The position numbers and the translations under genes were made by a program. DNA of 64,000 bases, taken from Bradyrhizobium diazoefficiens (GTDB taxonomy: Bacteria > Pseudomonadota > Alphaproteobacteria > Rhizobiales > Xanthobacteraceae). The first letter of the stretch is position 1. Each line of letters begins with the position of its first letter. The notes under the pieces were generated by a model that saw nothing but the letters and a program-made list of their open reading frames with translations, made no database searches and had not been told where the DNA came from. This document shows, in pieces, positions 1 through 9,510 of the stretch. Location: NCBI RefSeq assembly GCF_016616885.1, contig NZ_CP067102.1, positions 3,562,501-3,626,500 of the forward strand. Reading direction: 5' to 3'.

Positions 1-392
1 TCGAGCCGGGCGCGAAGCATCTGCGAGGCGAACAGGTTTGCGCCCTTCAGGCTTGCGCCGGTGAGATCTGCTTCGAGCAGCCATGCTTGGTCGAGGACGG
101 CGAGATCGAGTTTTGCGCCGGTAAGCTTCGTCTTGTTGAGCCGTGCGGCGCGAAATATCGCGCCGGACAGGTCGAGCCCGGACAGGTCGAGGCCAGACAG
201 CCGCCTATTGGTAAAATCGGCGGGCGCGGCAGCAGTAGCTGCAGCAAGCGCGGTCTCGACCTCCGCGCGAGTCAATTCCGCCGAGACCATATCGGGTGAC
301 GAGAGGTCGACGTCACGCATCATTTCTTGCGCCTGCGCCGTCGCGGCGAGAAGCGCGAGGCCCAGCGCAGCGACTCCGAACGTTCGTTTCAT
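1..392 (-). CDS. Pentapeptide-repeat protein, secreted (3' end beyond window)
   Basis: The reading frame starts at the ATG at 392-390 and is still open at base 1, so only the first 130 residues are seen. Residues 1-22 (MKRTFGVAALGLALLAATAQ and following) form a classical signal peptide with an A-x-A cleavage region. From about residue 58 the chain falls into A(D/N)LxG-type pentapeptides (LSGLD LSGLD LSGAI ... LTGAK ... LTGAS LKGAN), the sequence pattern of a right-handed quadrilateral beta-helix. A GGAG Shine-Dalgarno lies six bases before the ATG. Export to the periplasm is inferred; the molecular role of such repeats is usually unknown (scaffold or binding). Confidence 0.8.
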   Translation of the reverse strand, partial: MKRTFGVAALGLALLAATAQAQEMMRDVDLSSPDMVSAELTRAEVETALAAATAAAPADFTNRRLSGLDLSGLDLSGAIFRAARLNKTKLTGAKLDLAVLDQAWLLEADLTGASLKGANLFASQMLRARL

Positions 393-439
393 CGCCAACT
401 CCATCGACAGTATGCCTTGCTACGCGGCGCGAGCGCCGC

Positions 440-616
440 CTATCTGGCGTTCCTCGCGGCGACTCGATCGTCGCTGGTTCGCCGCGCGATCTCGGTCTTG
501 GTCGTCACGGGCCGGCTGTCGACCGGCGTCGAGACTGGATCGGAGCAGGCCTGCCCAACATTGGCGGCCGCTAGGCCTGAATCGAGCGTAGTTTCCTGCG
601 CCGAAACGGACTTCAA
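440..616 (-). CDS. Possible small protein or gene remnant, low support
   Basis: A minus-strand frame beginning at a TTG (616-614) and ending with TAG at 442-440 encodes about 58 residues, starting LKSVSAQETTLDSGLAAANV. Its third codon positions are G/C-rich as in real genes of this window, and the V-S-A-Q-E stretch resembles the end of a cleaved signal peptide. However, an in-frame TGA lies six codons upstream of the TTG, so no signal peptide is present. It may be the 3' remainder of a small exported protein whose 5' part was lost by frameshift, or chance. The rest of 393-873 holds no gene I can support. Confidence 0.22.
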   Translation of the reverse strand: MKSVSAQETTLDSGLAAANVGQACSDPVSTPVDSRPVTTKTEIARRTSDDRVAARNAR

Positions 617-814
617 GGCCGGCGAAATCGGTCATGACTGCGCTCCTGTCGCCATCATCCGCCGCGCCGGCTTGGCGCGCCATTCCGACCATTTGTGAAG
701 GCGCATAGGCGCCACAGCGTCGTGAGATCACTGCCCATGGCGCGCTCTCCCGATTCGGGCGCGCGTATGGGGATGCGCGCCTCTGGCCTTATGTGGGAAG
801 GGAGACGCAAAAAA

Positions 815-843
815 ACAGGTGCCAGGCCCGCGACAGGTGCCAG
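815..843. repeat. Short direct repeat upstream of the UPF0182 gene
   Basis: The 11-mer ACAGGTGCCAG occurs at 815-825 and again at 833-843, an 18-bp period. The second copy ends 18 bp before the -10 element of the UPF0182 promoter, where a -35 or activator contact would be expected. Either an operator for a DNA-binding regulator or a dispersed repeat fragment. Confidence 0.45.
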
Positions 844-858
844 TACGTTTCTCGTTTC

Positions 859-867
859 TGCTATAAT
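859..867 (+). promoter_or_regulatory. Extended -10 promoter giving a probable leaderless transcript
   Basis: TGCTATAAT at 859-867 is a perfect extended -10 element (TGn followed by TATAAT). Counting the last T as -7 puts +1 at 874, exactly the A of the ATG of the UPF0182 gene. No Shine-Dalgarno lies before that ATG, which fits a leaderless mRNA. No clear -35 hexamer is seen at the right distance, as is common for extended -10 promoters. The transcription start is inferred. Confidence 0.55.
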
Positions 868-873
868 CCAGAC

Positions 874-3660
874 ATGTCGATCGGGATTACCGGGCCCGAA
901 CGGAAGTCGCCAGGGCGAAACGCCGTGGTCGGACTGATCGTGACTGGCATCTTCGCCGGAATTTGCCTGATCATTCTCGCGATCGTCGGCGACCTCCTGG
1001 TCGACTGGATGTGGTTCTCCGCGGTCGGTTATTCGCAGGTTTTTTGGACGACGATCGGCGCGAAAGCCGGAGTCTTTTCCGTCGTCTTCGTGGCAACTGC
1101 CGTCATCTTGTGGGCGAACGCACGGCTCGCACTCTTTCTTGTCCGACGACAGCGAGGCTGGCTTCCCCCCGGCTTCGACTGGAAGCTCGCGGCCACTGCG
1201 ACGCCGCCCGATCTCTTCGAATTCATACGCGATCGGCTGCCGTGGCCGCTCACCATCGCCGGCAGCGCCGGACTCCTCGCGCTGCTTGTCGCCTGGGGAG
1301 AGGTCGGCAACTGGAGCGTTATTCTGCAGTTCCTCTATCAGATGCCCTATGGCGCCCACGATCCGCTTTTCGACAAGGACATTGGATTCTATCTGTTTTC
1401 GCTGCCCGGCTATATCGCCATCAAGAATTGGGCAATGCTCACGCTGTTCATGAGCGCGCTGTTCGCCGGATTGATCTATTGGCTGCATGGCGCCATCGAA
1501 TACCAGGCCCAGCGACAGTCGATATCGCCAACGGCGATTGCCCACGGCTCGGCGCTCCTCGGCCTGTTCTTTGCCGTGAAGGCATTGTCCTACGTTCTTG
1601 ACCGCTACCTGCTGTTGTACGGCAACAATGGCGTTGTGGTCGGCGCTGGCTACACCGACATCCATGTAGGACTGCCCGTCCTGTGGTTGCTGGTCGGACT
1701 TTCGAGCATCGCAGCATTCGCCGCATGTGCGAACGCGCGGGTGCGCACCTACCGGCTTCCCGCTGCCGCGATCGTGCTGCTGTTCGGCGGCGCCTTCTTG
1801 CTATCCGGCGTGATCCCCGGATTGTTCCAGCGATTTTACGTCAGCCCGAACGAATTGGAGTGGGAGCGGCCCTACATCGAACGCAACATCAAGCTTACCC
1901 GGGAGGCTTACAATCTCGATCGGATCGCGGCGAAGCCATTTCCCGCCGAACAGAACCTCACCTTCAAGACCCTCGAAGCCAACAAGGCGACGATTGAAAA
2001 TATAAGATTGTGGGACTGGCAACCATTGTCGGATACCTACGCGCAACTGCAGGAGATTCGCACTTACTATAAATTGCGCGATCTCGATGTGGATCGCTAC
2101 TGGCTTGGCAGTACTTACCAAAGCGTGATGCTCTCGGCGCGCGAGCTCAAATCCTCGCTTCTGCCGCCCAATGCACAGACGTGGGTCAACCTCCACGTTC
2201 TATTCACCCACGGCAATGGTGCGGTGATGAGTCCGGTAACCCAAAAGAGCGGCGAGGGACTTCCGCTGCTCTATCTGCGCGATATTCCTCCTGTTGCGGA
2301 CGGGGGTCCCGAAATCCGCGAGCCGCGCATCTATTATGGACAGGAGAAAAGCGAGTACGTCATCGTCAAGGGAACCACACCCGAATTCGACTATCCGAAG
2401 GGGAAGGAAAACGTCTACGCCGCTTATGGCGGCTCCGGTGGCATCTCGTTGCGAGGGATGCTGCGGAGATTGATCTTCGCCCACCACTTCAACGACGTGA
2501 ACCTGCTTCTCTCGGACTACGTCACCGACGACAGCCGAATAATGATCCGGCGCAACATCCGGGAACGGGTACACATGATCGCCCCGTTCCTCAGTCTCGA
2601 TCATGACCCTTATCTGGTCATTAGCGAGGGACGGATGTTCTGGATGCAGGACGCTTATACGACGAGCGAATATTTCCCGTCGGCGCAGCCAGCGCCCGAC
2701 CTCAATCTCAACTACATCCGCAATTCGGTGAAGATCGTGATAGACGCCTATAACGGCACGGTTGATTTTTATCTGATCGATCCGGAGGACCCGATCGCCG
2801 CCACCTACCAGCGTATCTTTCCGGGACTGTTCAAGCCATTCGCGGTCATGCCGCCGGATTTGCAAAAGCACATTCGCTATCCCGAGGACCTTTTCCTGAT
2901 TCAGGCGCAGCTTTACCAAACCTACCACATGGAAGCTGCCGACGTTTTCTATAACCGCGAGGATCTTTGGCAATTTCCGCGGCAGCCGACCAGCGACGGC
3001 GGCGCCGCTCCGATGGTCCCTTACTACATCATCATGCGACTGCCCGGAGAAGCGCAGGCTGAGTTCTTTATCATGATCCCCATGGTGCCGAGCCGCCGCG
3101 ATAACATGATCGCGTGGCTCGCAGCCCGCTGCGACGCACCCGACTATGGCAAGCTGATCGTCTACGAATTCCCGAAGGAAAAGCTGGTCTACGGACCGTT
3201 CCAGATTGAGGCGCGTATTCACCAGAACACCGAGATCTCCCAGCAAATATCGCTATGGAACCAGATGGGCTCGCGGGTGATCCGCGGGAATTTGCTTGTG
3301 ATCCCAATCGAGAACTCGATCCTCTATATATCGCCGCTGTATTTGCGAGCGGAGCAGGGACATTTGCCGGAGCTCAAGCGCGTGATCGCGGCCTATGGCG
3401 AGCATGTCGTGATGAAAGAGACGCTTGCCGAGGCCCTGTCCGCGCTTTTCATAGAAACCAACGCGTCGCCGACATCGCCGAGTACTGCAACGGAAATGCC
3501 ACGTGCAAGCCCTGCGGAAAGTGGAGCGCAGGAGGCGCTCGATCGCTACAACCGGGCAATGGAGCTGTTGAGGTCTGGGGATTGGGGAGGCTTCGGCAAG
3601 GAGATCGACGCGATGCGTGATCTTTTGGAGAAAATGAGCCGGCAATCGGCCGGGCATTAA
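874..3660 (+). CDS. UPF0182 family large integral membrane protein
   Basis: A 928-residue protein of the UPF0182/COG1615 family, whose function is unknown. The N-terminal third contains about seven hydrophobic segments (for example VVGLIVTGIFAGICLIILAI near residue 12 and LLGLFFAVKALSYVLDRYLL near 230), followed by a large soluble region with the family-typical stretch around FYVSPNELEWERPYIERNI. The last 40 residues (EALDRYNRAMELLRSGDWGG and following) resemble the charged helical tail of family members. The frame is open upstream to 793, but MSIGITG at 874 is the better start because a perfect -10 box precedes it. The gene stands alone and faces gcd convergently, with a 138-bp gap. Confidence 0.9.
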   Translation: MSIGITGPERKSPGRNAVVGLIVTGIFAGICLIILAIVGDLLVDWMWFSAVGYSQVFWTTIGAKAGVFSVVFVATAVILWANARLALFLVRRQRGWLPPGFDWKLAATATPPDLFEFIRDRLPWPLTIAGSAGLLALLVAWGEVGNWSVILQFLYQMPYGAHDPLFDKDIGFYLFSLPGYIAIKNWAMLTLFMSALFAGLIYWLHGAIEYQAQRQSISPTAIAHGSALLGLFFAVKALSYVLDRYLLLYGNNGVVVGAGYTDIHVGLPVLWLLVGLSSIAAFAACANARVRTYRLPAAAIVLLFGGAFLLSGVIPGLFQRFYVSPNELEWERPYIERNIKLTREAYNLDRIAAKPFPAEQNLTFKTLEANKATIENIRLWDWQPLSDTYAQLQEIRTYYKLRDLDVDRYWLGSTYQSVMLSARELKSSLLPPNAQTWVNLHVLFTHGNGAVMSPVTQKSGEGLPLLYLRDIPPVADGGPEIREPRIYYGQEKSEYVIVKGTTPEFDYPKGKENVYAAYGGSGGISLRGMLRRLIFAHHFNDVNLLLSDYVTDDSRIMIRRNIRERVHMIAPFLSLDHDPYLVISEGRMFWMQDAYTTSEYFPSAQPAPDLNLNYIRNSVKIVIDAYNGTVDFYLIDPEDPIAATYQRIFPGLFKPFAVMPPDLQKHIRYPEDLFLIQAQLYQTYHMEAADVFYNREDLWQFPRQPTSDGGAAPMVPYYIIMRLPGEAQAEFFIMIPMVPSRRDNMIAWLAARCDAPDYGKLIVYEFPKEKLVYGPFQIEARIHQNTEISQQISLWNQMGSRVIRGNLLVIPIENSILYISPLYLRAEQGHLPELKRVIAAYGEHVVMKETLAEALSALFIETNASPTSPSTATEMPRASPAESGAQEALDRYNRAMELLRSGDWGGFGKEIDAMRDLLEKMSRQSAGH

Positions 3661-3798
3661 ATCCCAGTGCGCGCTGTTTGTAGTGATCTCAATCGTCCGA
3701 AACGCGGGCGGTGAACGCGCTTCGCGCAATCTCAGATATTCGCGACCGTCTTCAGCCCGACATCAACGCGTTCGGATTGGCGGCGGTGCCGCCGGGGT

Positions 3799-6174
3799 TC
3801 AGTCCTTCAAGGCGTAGGCGATGACGTAGTCACCGCGTTTTGTACCGAACGAGCCGTGGCCGCCGGCCGCGGTGACGACATATTGCTTGCCGTCGACCTC
3901 GTAGCTCATCGGCGTCGATTGGGCGCCGGCCGGCAAGCGGTCTTCCCAGAGCACCTTGCCGTCGCGCACGTCGTAAGCCCGGATCGTGTACTCATAGGTG
4001 CCGGTGTAGAATGCGACCCCGCCGGCAGTCGTGATCGGCCCACCCAGCATCGGCACGCCCATCTTGAAAGGCAGCGGCAGCGGCGTGGTGTCCCGGATCG
4101 TGCCGTTCGGATGCTGCCAGACGATCTTCATCGTCTTCAGATCGATTGCGGCCATCGAGCCCCATGGCGGCCGGTAGCACGGCACCGAGAGGGGCGAGAG
4201 GAAGCTTTGGATCTCCACCCCGAACGGCGTGCCGTACATCGGCTGCGTTCCGACCTCGCTGCCGACCGGCTTTTCGGTCGTCGGCGCCGGAGGATTCTGC
4301 GGACCGCGCGGAATGAGCCTTGAGGCAAATGGCAACGACATCGGGTTGGCGATGGCGATCTGTCTCACCGGATCGACCGCGATGCCGCCCCATTCGAACA
4401 TGCCGAGATTGCCCGGAAAGACGAGCGTGCCCTGCAGTGATGGCGGTGTGAACGTGCCTTCGTAACGCAGCCGGTGGAACATGATCCGGCACAGCAGCTG
4501 GTCGAAGATCGTGCCGCCCCACATGTCCGCGCCGGTCAGTTTCGCCTCGGGGCGGAATGTCAGCTCGGAGAACGGCTGCGTCGGCGCGGCGCGGTCGCCG
4601 GGTGCGGCGCCTTGCGGGACGGTGCGCTCCGGCGCCGGAACGATCAGCTCGCCGGTTCTGCGATCGAGCACAAAAATGTTGCCGACCTTGGTCGGCTGGA
4701 TGATCGCGGGAACGACGCCCTTGGCCGTGGTCACATCGACCAGGCTCGGCTGTGAGGGCACGTCCATGTCCCAGAGGTCGTGATGCACCGTCTGGTACGA
4801 CCAGGCGCGCTTGCCGGTGTTGACGTCGAGCGCAACGATCGAGCTGGAATAGCGCTCGACCAGCGCGTTGCGATTGCCGCCCCAGATGTCGGGTCCGTTA
4901 TTGCCTGTCGGGATGTAGACGAGGTTCAATTTCGGATCGAACGAGGCTGCGATCCACGAATTCGGCGAACCGTTGGTGTAGTGCCGCGTCGGCGACGGCA
5001 ACTCATTCTCGTCCGCCGCGCCGGAGTCCCAGGCCCAAACCAGCTTGCCGGTGTAGACGTCGAAGCCGCGGATCACGCCCGAAGGCACTTCGACTGCGTA
5101 ATTGTCGATCACCGCGGCGGCGACGACGAGAATCTTGTCGCTGACAACCGGCGGTGACGTCGGCTCGAAGAAGCCCGCCGTCTTGATCCCCATGCCTTGC
5201 TGGAGGTCGAGGCTGCCATGATCGCCAAAACCATCGCAGAGCTTGCCGCTGTCGGCATCGAGCGCGATCATGCGCCCGTCATTGACGGGCAGGAAGATCC
5301 GGCGGGGGCATTCCGCGGGCGCGGGACTGCCACTGCTGTCGACCGCGCCCGCGGCGGTCTCGTGGTAGGAGACTCCGCGGCAGGTCATGTGCTGGAACGT
5401 CTTGTTGAACACCAGCTTGGGATCGTATCGCCAACGTTCCTTGCCGGACTTGGCATCGAGCGCAAACAGTACCTGGTGCTGTGAGCAGAGATAGAGCGTG
5501 TCGCGCACCTTGATCGGCGTGACCTCGAAGGTGGTCTCGCCGGAATCCTCTGGCGTCGGCACGTCGCCGGTGCGGAAGGTCCAGGCGACCTGAAGCTTGG
5601 CGGCATTGTCAGGCGTGATCTGCTTCAGCGGCGAATAGCGCTGTCCGAATTGCGTGCGTCCATACGCGCGCCAATCGGCCTCAGGCTGAGGATCGGCTTC
5701 GCTTTGCGGCACGGCAGAAGCTTGCGCGACGATCGAGCCGTTGATGTCGTGATAGCTCGACAGAAGCGCGATGATGAGTACGACGGAAGAAGCGGCTACG
5801 CCGATCCAGAGTGGCAGCGTCGCGCTTCGGTAGGACGCCGGCTCGTCTCGCAGCAGACCGCGGACGATCACCGGCGTGAGAAGCCAGAGCGCCATGGGGA
5901 AGACGATGTCGCCGCGCGATGCGAGCGGCCACCAGTCGAATTGCACCTCCGAGACCGCCCACGCCAGTGTGCCGACCAGCGCGATCGCAAACAGCCACAG
6001 CGCCGAACGGCGCTGCGCCAGCAACAACGCACCGGTGGCGAGAACGCCGACACCGAGAACAACATAGAAGATCGACCCACCCAATGCGGCGAGCCAGAGG
6101 CCGCCGCCCGCGAGCACCAGACCGATTAGAGCGTAGACGAGACCCGTGATAAAGACTGCCCTGGATCGCTGCAT
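3799..6174 (-). CDS. gcd: Membrane-bound PQQ-dependent glucose dehydrogenase
   Basis: This 791-residue protein matches the length of E. coli Gcd (about 796). It oxidises D-glucose and related aldoses to the lactone on the periplasmic face and passes electrons to ubiquinone (EC 1.1.5.2). Residues 1-140 hold about five membrane spans; the rest is an eight-bladed PQQ propeller with W-motifs. Visible active-site segments include CSQHQVLFALDAKSG (PQQ-contacting His region), SYQTVHHDLWDMDVPSQP (catalytic Asp) and IIQPTKVGNIFVLDRRTG (the Lys that contacts PQQ). The start at 6174 is chosen because GGAG lies five bases upstream and hydrophobic sequence begins at once; an in-frame start 50 codons earlier has neither. 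PQQ biosynthesis genes are not in the window. Confidence 0.95.
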   Translation of the reverse strand: MQRSRAVFITGLVYALIGLVLAGGGLWLAALGGSIFYVVLGVGVLATGALLLAQRRSALWLFAIALVGTLAWAVSEVQFDWWPLASRGDIVFPMALWLLTPVIVRGLLRDEPASYRSATLPLWIGVAASSVVLIIALLSSYHDINGSIVAQASAVPQSEADPQPEADWRAYGRTQFGQRYSPLKQITPDNAAKLQVAWTFRTGDVPTPEDSGETTFEVTPIKVRDTLYLCSQHQVLFALDAKSGKERWRYDPKLVFNKTFQHMTCRGVSYHETAAGAVDSSGSPAPAECPRRIFLPVNDGRMIALDADSGKLCDGFGDHGSLDLQQGMGIKTAGFFEPTSPPVVSDKILVVAAAVIDNYAVEVPSGVIRGFDVYTGKLVWAWDSGAADENELPSPTRHYTNGSPNSWIAASFDPKLNLVYIPTGNNGPDIWGGNRNALVERYSSSIVALDVNTGKRAWSYQTVHHDLWDMDVPSQPSLVDVTTAKGVVPAIIQPTKVGNIFVLDRRTGELIVPAPERTVPQGAAPGDRAAPTQPFSELTFRPEAKLTGADMWGGTIFDQLLCRIMFHRLRYEGTFTPPSLQGTLVFPGNLGMFEWGGIAVDPVRQIAIANPMSLPFASRLIPRGPQNPPAPTTEKPVGSEVGTQPMYGTPFGVEIQSFLSPLSVPCYRPPWGSMAAIDLKTMKIVWQHPNGTIRDTTPLPLPFKMGVPMLGGPITTAGGVAFYTGTYEYTIRAYDVRDGKVLWEDRLPAGAQSTPMSYEVDGKQYVVTAAGGHGSFGTKRGDYVIAYALKD

Positions 6175-6414
6175 GGCTGCTCCGGCGCGGAAAACGGATC
6201 GCGCCTGTGCCGCGCAAGCGCAACAGACGACCCCCACTTTCAAGGACTGTGGTCCAATCAACCAGAACTGGCAATCGCCAACTGCTGCATTCATGTAACA
6301 TCTGCGCGCAAAGTCGCGATGCACTAGGCTGCGGAAGCAAAGTTCTTTTAAATGGGAACGTAATGCCTGGCGTCGTGTTCGCAGTCGCCGCTAAACCTCG
6401 GGAACCATATTGTC

Positions 6415-7860
6415 ATGTATCTCGGCATCGATCTCGGCACCTCAGCGGTCAAGACCGTTCTCGTCGACGGCGCGCAGCGCGTGATTGCGAGCGAGAGCCG
6501 GGCCCTGACGATTGCCTCGCCGCAGCCGGGCTATTTCGAGCAGCATCCCGCGCAATGGATCGAGGCGACCTTTGCCACGCTCGACGCCTTGAAGGCATCA
6601 CACGGAAACGAGCTGGCAGCGGTCGAAGGCATCGGGCTGTCCGGCCAGATGCATGGCGCCACGCTGCTTGATGCGAGCGACAAGCCATTGCGGCCTTGCA
6701 TTCTCTGGAACGACGGACGCTCCGCCGCGGAGTGTCGCATCCTCGAGCAGCGCTGGCCCGCCTTGCGTGCGATCACGGGCAATAAGGCGATGCCCGGATT
6801 CACCGCGCCCAAGCTGCTCTGGATCGCCGCACACGAGCCCGAGATTTTTGCGGCGACGACACGCGTCCTGATGCCGAAGGCCTATCTGCGGCTGGTGCTG
6901 TCAGGCGAGGCGGTCGAGGACGTCTCGGACGCGTCGGGATCGTTGTGGCTCGACGCGGCGCGGCGGGACTGGTCGGATGCGGCGCTGGCCGCGACCGGCC
7001 TGTCGCGCGCGTACATGCCGCGCCTGGTCGAGGGGTGCGCGCCCGCAGCGACATTGCGCAGCGAACTGGCGCAGCGCTGGGGCATGGCGAGGTGCCCGAT
7101 GATCGCGGGCGGCGCCGGCGACAATCCGGCGGGTGCCATCGGCATCGGCGCGATCAGGCCCGGAACCGCGTTCATCTCGCTGGGAACCTCGGGCGCCGTG
7201 CTGGCGCCGACCAGCCACATGGCCGCCAATCCGGACCGCGTGGTCCACACCTTCTGCCATGCAATCCCTGGAATGTGGATTCAGGCCGGCGCGATCCTGT
7301 CGGCGGCCTCGTGTCTGGCCTGGGCCGCGCGGCTGTTCGGCGTCACTGAGACCGAGCTGCTGGCACCGCTGGGCGCGCGCCCGCGGGCGCCGTCTCCCGT
7401 GAGCTTCCTGCCTTATCTCGCCGGCGAGCGGACACCGCATGACGACCCCGTCGTGCGCGGCATGCTCGATGGCTTGAGTCACGGCACCGACCGTTCGGCG
7501 ATCGTGCAGGCCGTGCTCGAGGGCGTCGCCTTTGCGCTCGCCGATTGCCGGGACGCACTTGCCGATGCCGGCATTGCGGTGACCGAAGCCGATGTCATCG
7601 GCGGCGGATCGCGGTCCCGGTTCTGGCTGTCGGTGCTGGCCAATATTCTGAATGTTCCGATCCATCGCTTTGCCGACGGTGAAACCGGAGCGGCGTTCGG
7701 TGCGGCGAGATTGGGGCGGCTTGCTGTCACGGGCGAGGCAATCGCGGCCGTCTGCACGCCCCCGCAGCGCGTCGAAACCTTCGAACCCGATCGCGCGCTG
7801 GTCGAATCCTATGCCGAACGGCTCCCCGCCTGGCACAAATTGTATCGGCCGCGCCACTAG
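6415..7860 (+). CDS. xylB: Xylulokinase (FGGY carbohydrate kinase)
   Basis: A 481-residue FGGY-family sugar kinase. The N-terminal phosphate-binding motif LGIDLGTSAVKTVLVDG (residues 3-19), the xylulokinase hallmark GLSGQMHGATLL (75-86) and the C-terminal ATP-site stretch GGGSRSRFWLSVLANILNVP are all present. It should phosphorylate D-xylulose to xylulose-5-phosphate in the cytoplasm, feeding the pentose phosphate pathway; a related ketose or polyol is possible. It heads a same-strand run with the sugar ABC transporter that starts 126 bp downstream, so kinase and importer probably serve one pathway. It diverges from gcd across 240 bp. No xylose isomerase or polyol dehydrogenase gene is in the window, so the imported sugar is not fixed by the sequence. 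Confidence 0.88.
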   Translation: MYLGIDLGTSAVKTVLVDGAQRVIASESRALTIASPQPGYFEQHPAQWIEATFATLDALKASHGNELAAVEGIGLSGQMHGATLLDASDKPLRPCILWNDGRSAAECRILEQRWPALRAITGNKAMPGFTAPKLLWIAAHEPEIFAATTRVLMPKAYLRLVLSGEAVEDVSDASGSLWLDAARRDWSDAALAATGLSRAYMPRLVEGCAPAATLRSELAQRWGMARCPMIAGGAGDNPAGAIGIGAIRPGTAFISLGTSGAVLAPTSHMAANPDRVVHTFCHAIPGMWIQAGAILSAASCLAWAARLFGVTETELLAPLGARPRAPSPVSFLPYLAGERTPHDDPVVRGMLDGLSHGTDRSAIVQAVLEGVAFALADCRDALADAGIAVTEADVIGGGSRSRFWLSVLANILNVPIHRFADGETGAAFGAARLGRLAVTGEAIAAVCTPPQRVETFEPDRALVESYAERLPAWHKLYRPRH

Positions 7861-7986
7861 CGGTCGCTTTGGTTGCGCATTTCTGCCTGTTCGCTGTTGC
7901 CCTGTGCGACGGCCTTTTGTTTAATGGCGAACCGCGCCTAGAAAACGAGATGCGGACAGCAAATGCATTGTGCGCCGGGAGGCACG

Positions 7987-9510
7987 ATGAACGATCCGAT
8001 CCTCGAGATGCGGGGAGTTTCAAAATCCTTCTTCGGCATCAAGGCGCTGCGAGCGGTTGATCTGACGGTCTATGCCGGCGAGATTCATGCCTTGATGGGC
8101 GAGAATGGTGCCGGCAAATCGACCCTGATGAAGATCCTGTCAGGTGCCTACCGGCCCGATCCCGGCGGCGAGATCCGCATCGAGGGCAAGCCGGTGCGCA
8201 TTGAAGGCCCGCTTGGCGGCCGTGCCGCGGGCATCTCGATCATCTATCAGGAACTGTCTTTGGCCCCCAATTTGAGCGTTGCGGAGAATATTTATCTCGG
8301 CCGCGAGATCTCGCGTTCAGGTTTGCTGGCACGTGGCGCCATGCGCGAGGGCGTCGGCCCGATCCTGGAGCGGCTGGGGGCGGACTTCCTGCCGTCGACA
8401 TTGGTCGCGCATCTCTCCATGGGCCAGCGCCAGCTCGTCGAGATCGCGCGTGCGCTGCACGCGCGCTCGAAAATCCTGATCATGGACGAGCCGACCACCG
8501 CGCTGTCAGCCGGCGAGAGCGAGCGGCTGTTTGCGCTGATCCGTCAGCTCCGTGCCGAGGGACTTGCCATCATCTACATCTCGCACCGCATGGACGAGGT
8601 CTATGCGCTCGGTGACCGCGTCACCGTGCTGCGCGACGGCCGCCTGGTCGGCTCGCTCGACAAGCAGGACATCCGCGCCGACGCCATCGTTCGCATGATG
8701 GTCGGGCGCGACGTTTCCTCCTTCTACAAGAAGGATCATGATCCCGAGGCCGGGAAGGGGCACCCCGTGCTCAGCGCTATTGACATGGCCGACGGGCTGC
8801 GCGTCAAGGGCTGCTCGCTCACCGTGCATGCGGGCGAGGTGGTGGGGCTTGCCGGCCTGATCGGCGCCGGCCGCACCGAGCTTGCGCATCTCATCATCGG
8901 CGCGGTGTCGAGAATTTCGGGCCGTCTCGAGCTTGAGGGCCAGCCAATCGATATCCGCACGCCCGGCGAAGCGCTCGAGGCCGGTATCGCCTATCTGACC
9001 GAGGACCGGAAGGCGCTTGGCCTATTTCTGGACATGTCGTGCCTGGACAATATCAATCTCGCCGTGCTCGGGCGCGATGCCAAGCTCGGCTGTTTCCTCG
9101 ATCGCGACAAGGCGCGCGAGCGCGCCGACAGGGCGTTTGTAGGGCTCAGCATCCGCGCCGCCAATGTCGGCGTGCCCGCCGGTGGCCTCTCCGGCGGCAA
9201 CCAGCAGAAGGTGTTGCTGTCGCGGCTTCTCGCCATCGCGCCAAAGGTGCTGATCCTCGACGAGCCGACGCGCGGCGTTGACGTCGGCGCCAAGTCCGAG
9301 ATTTATTCGATCATCGACAATCTTGCCAAGGCCGGTACCGCGATCCTCGTCATCTCGTCCGACCTCCCTGAAATCATCGGCATCTGCGACCGGGTCATCG
9401 TGATGCGGTCGGGACATGTCGCGGGCGAGGTCAGGCGAACCGAGACGGCGCCATTAACCCAGGAAGACATCATGGCCCTCGCCACGGGGACGGAGCATCT
9501 CGATGCCTGA
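7987..9510 (+). CDS. Sugar ABC transporter, double ATP-binding subunit (RbsA/XylG type)
   Basis: This 507-residue protein carries two fused ABC domains, the architecture of carbohydrate uptake class 2 importers. The first half has Walker A GENGAGKS (residues 38-45), signature LSMGQRQ (about 143) and Walker B ILIMDEPT. The second half has a degenerate Walker A (LIGAGRTE) and the sugar-type signature LSGGNQQK (about 401) followed by [20 protein letters not shown], so probably only one site hydrolyses ATP well. Start choice: an ATG eight codons earlier is in frame, but GGGAGG at 7977-7982 is placed correctly for 7987. The stop overlaps the permease start by 8 bp, giving translational coupling. 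With xylB upstream, a pentose, pentitol or ketose is the likely cargo. Confidence 0.93.
   Translation: MNDPILEMRGVSKSFFGIKALRAVDLTVYAGEIHALMGENGAGKSTLMKILSGAYRPDPGGEIRIEGKPVRIEGPLGGRAAGISIIYQELSLAPNLSVAENIYLGREISRSGLLARGAMREGVGPILERLGADFLPSTLVAHLSMGQRQLVEIARALHARSKILIMDEPTTALSAGESERLFALIRQLRAEGLAIIYISHRMDEVYALGDRVTVLRDGRLVGSLDKQDIRADAIVRMMVGRDVSSFYKKDHDPEAGKGHPVLSAIDMADGLRVKGCSLTVHAGEVVGLAGLIGAGRTELAHLIIGAVSRISGRLELEGQPIDIRTPGEALEAGIAYLTEDRKALGLFLDMSCLDNINLAVLGRDAKLGCFLDRDKARERADRAFVGLSIRAANVGVPAGGLSGGNQQKVLLSRLLAIAPKVLILDEPTRGVDVGAKSEIYSIIDNLAKAGTAILVISSDLPEIIGICDRVIVMRSGHVAGEVRRTETAPLTQEDIMALATGTEHLDA

Noticed and set aside
655..1665. Long open antisense frame opposite the UPF0182 gene
   Set aside because: It is explained by the G/C-rich codon bias of the sense gene; no ribosome-binding site or family pattern.
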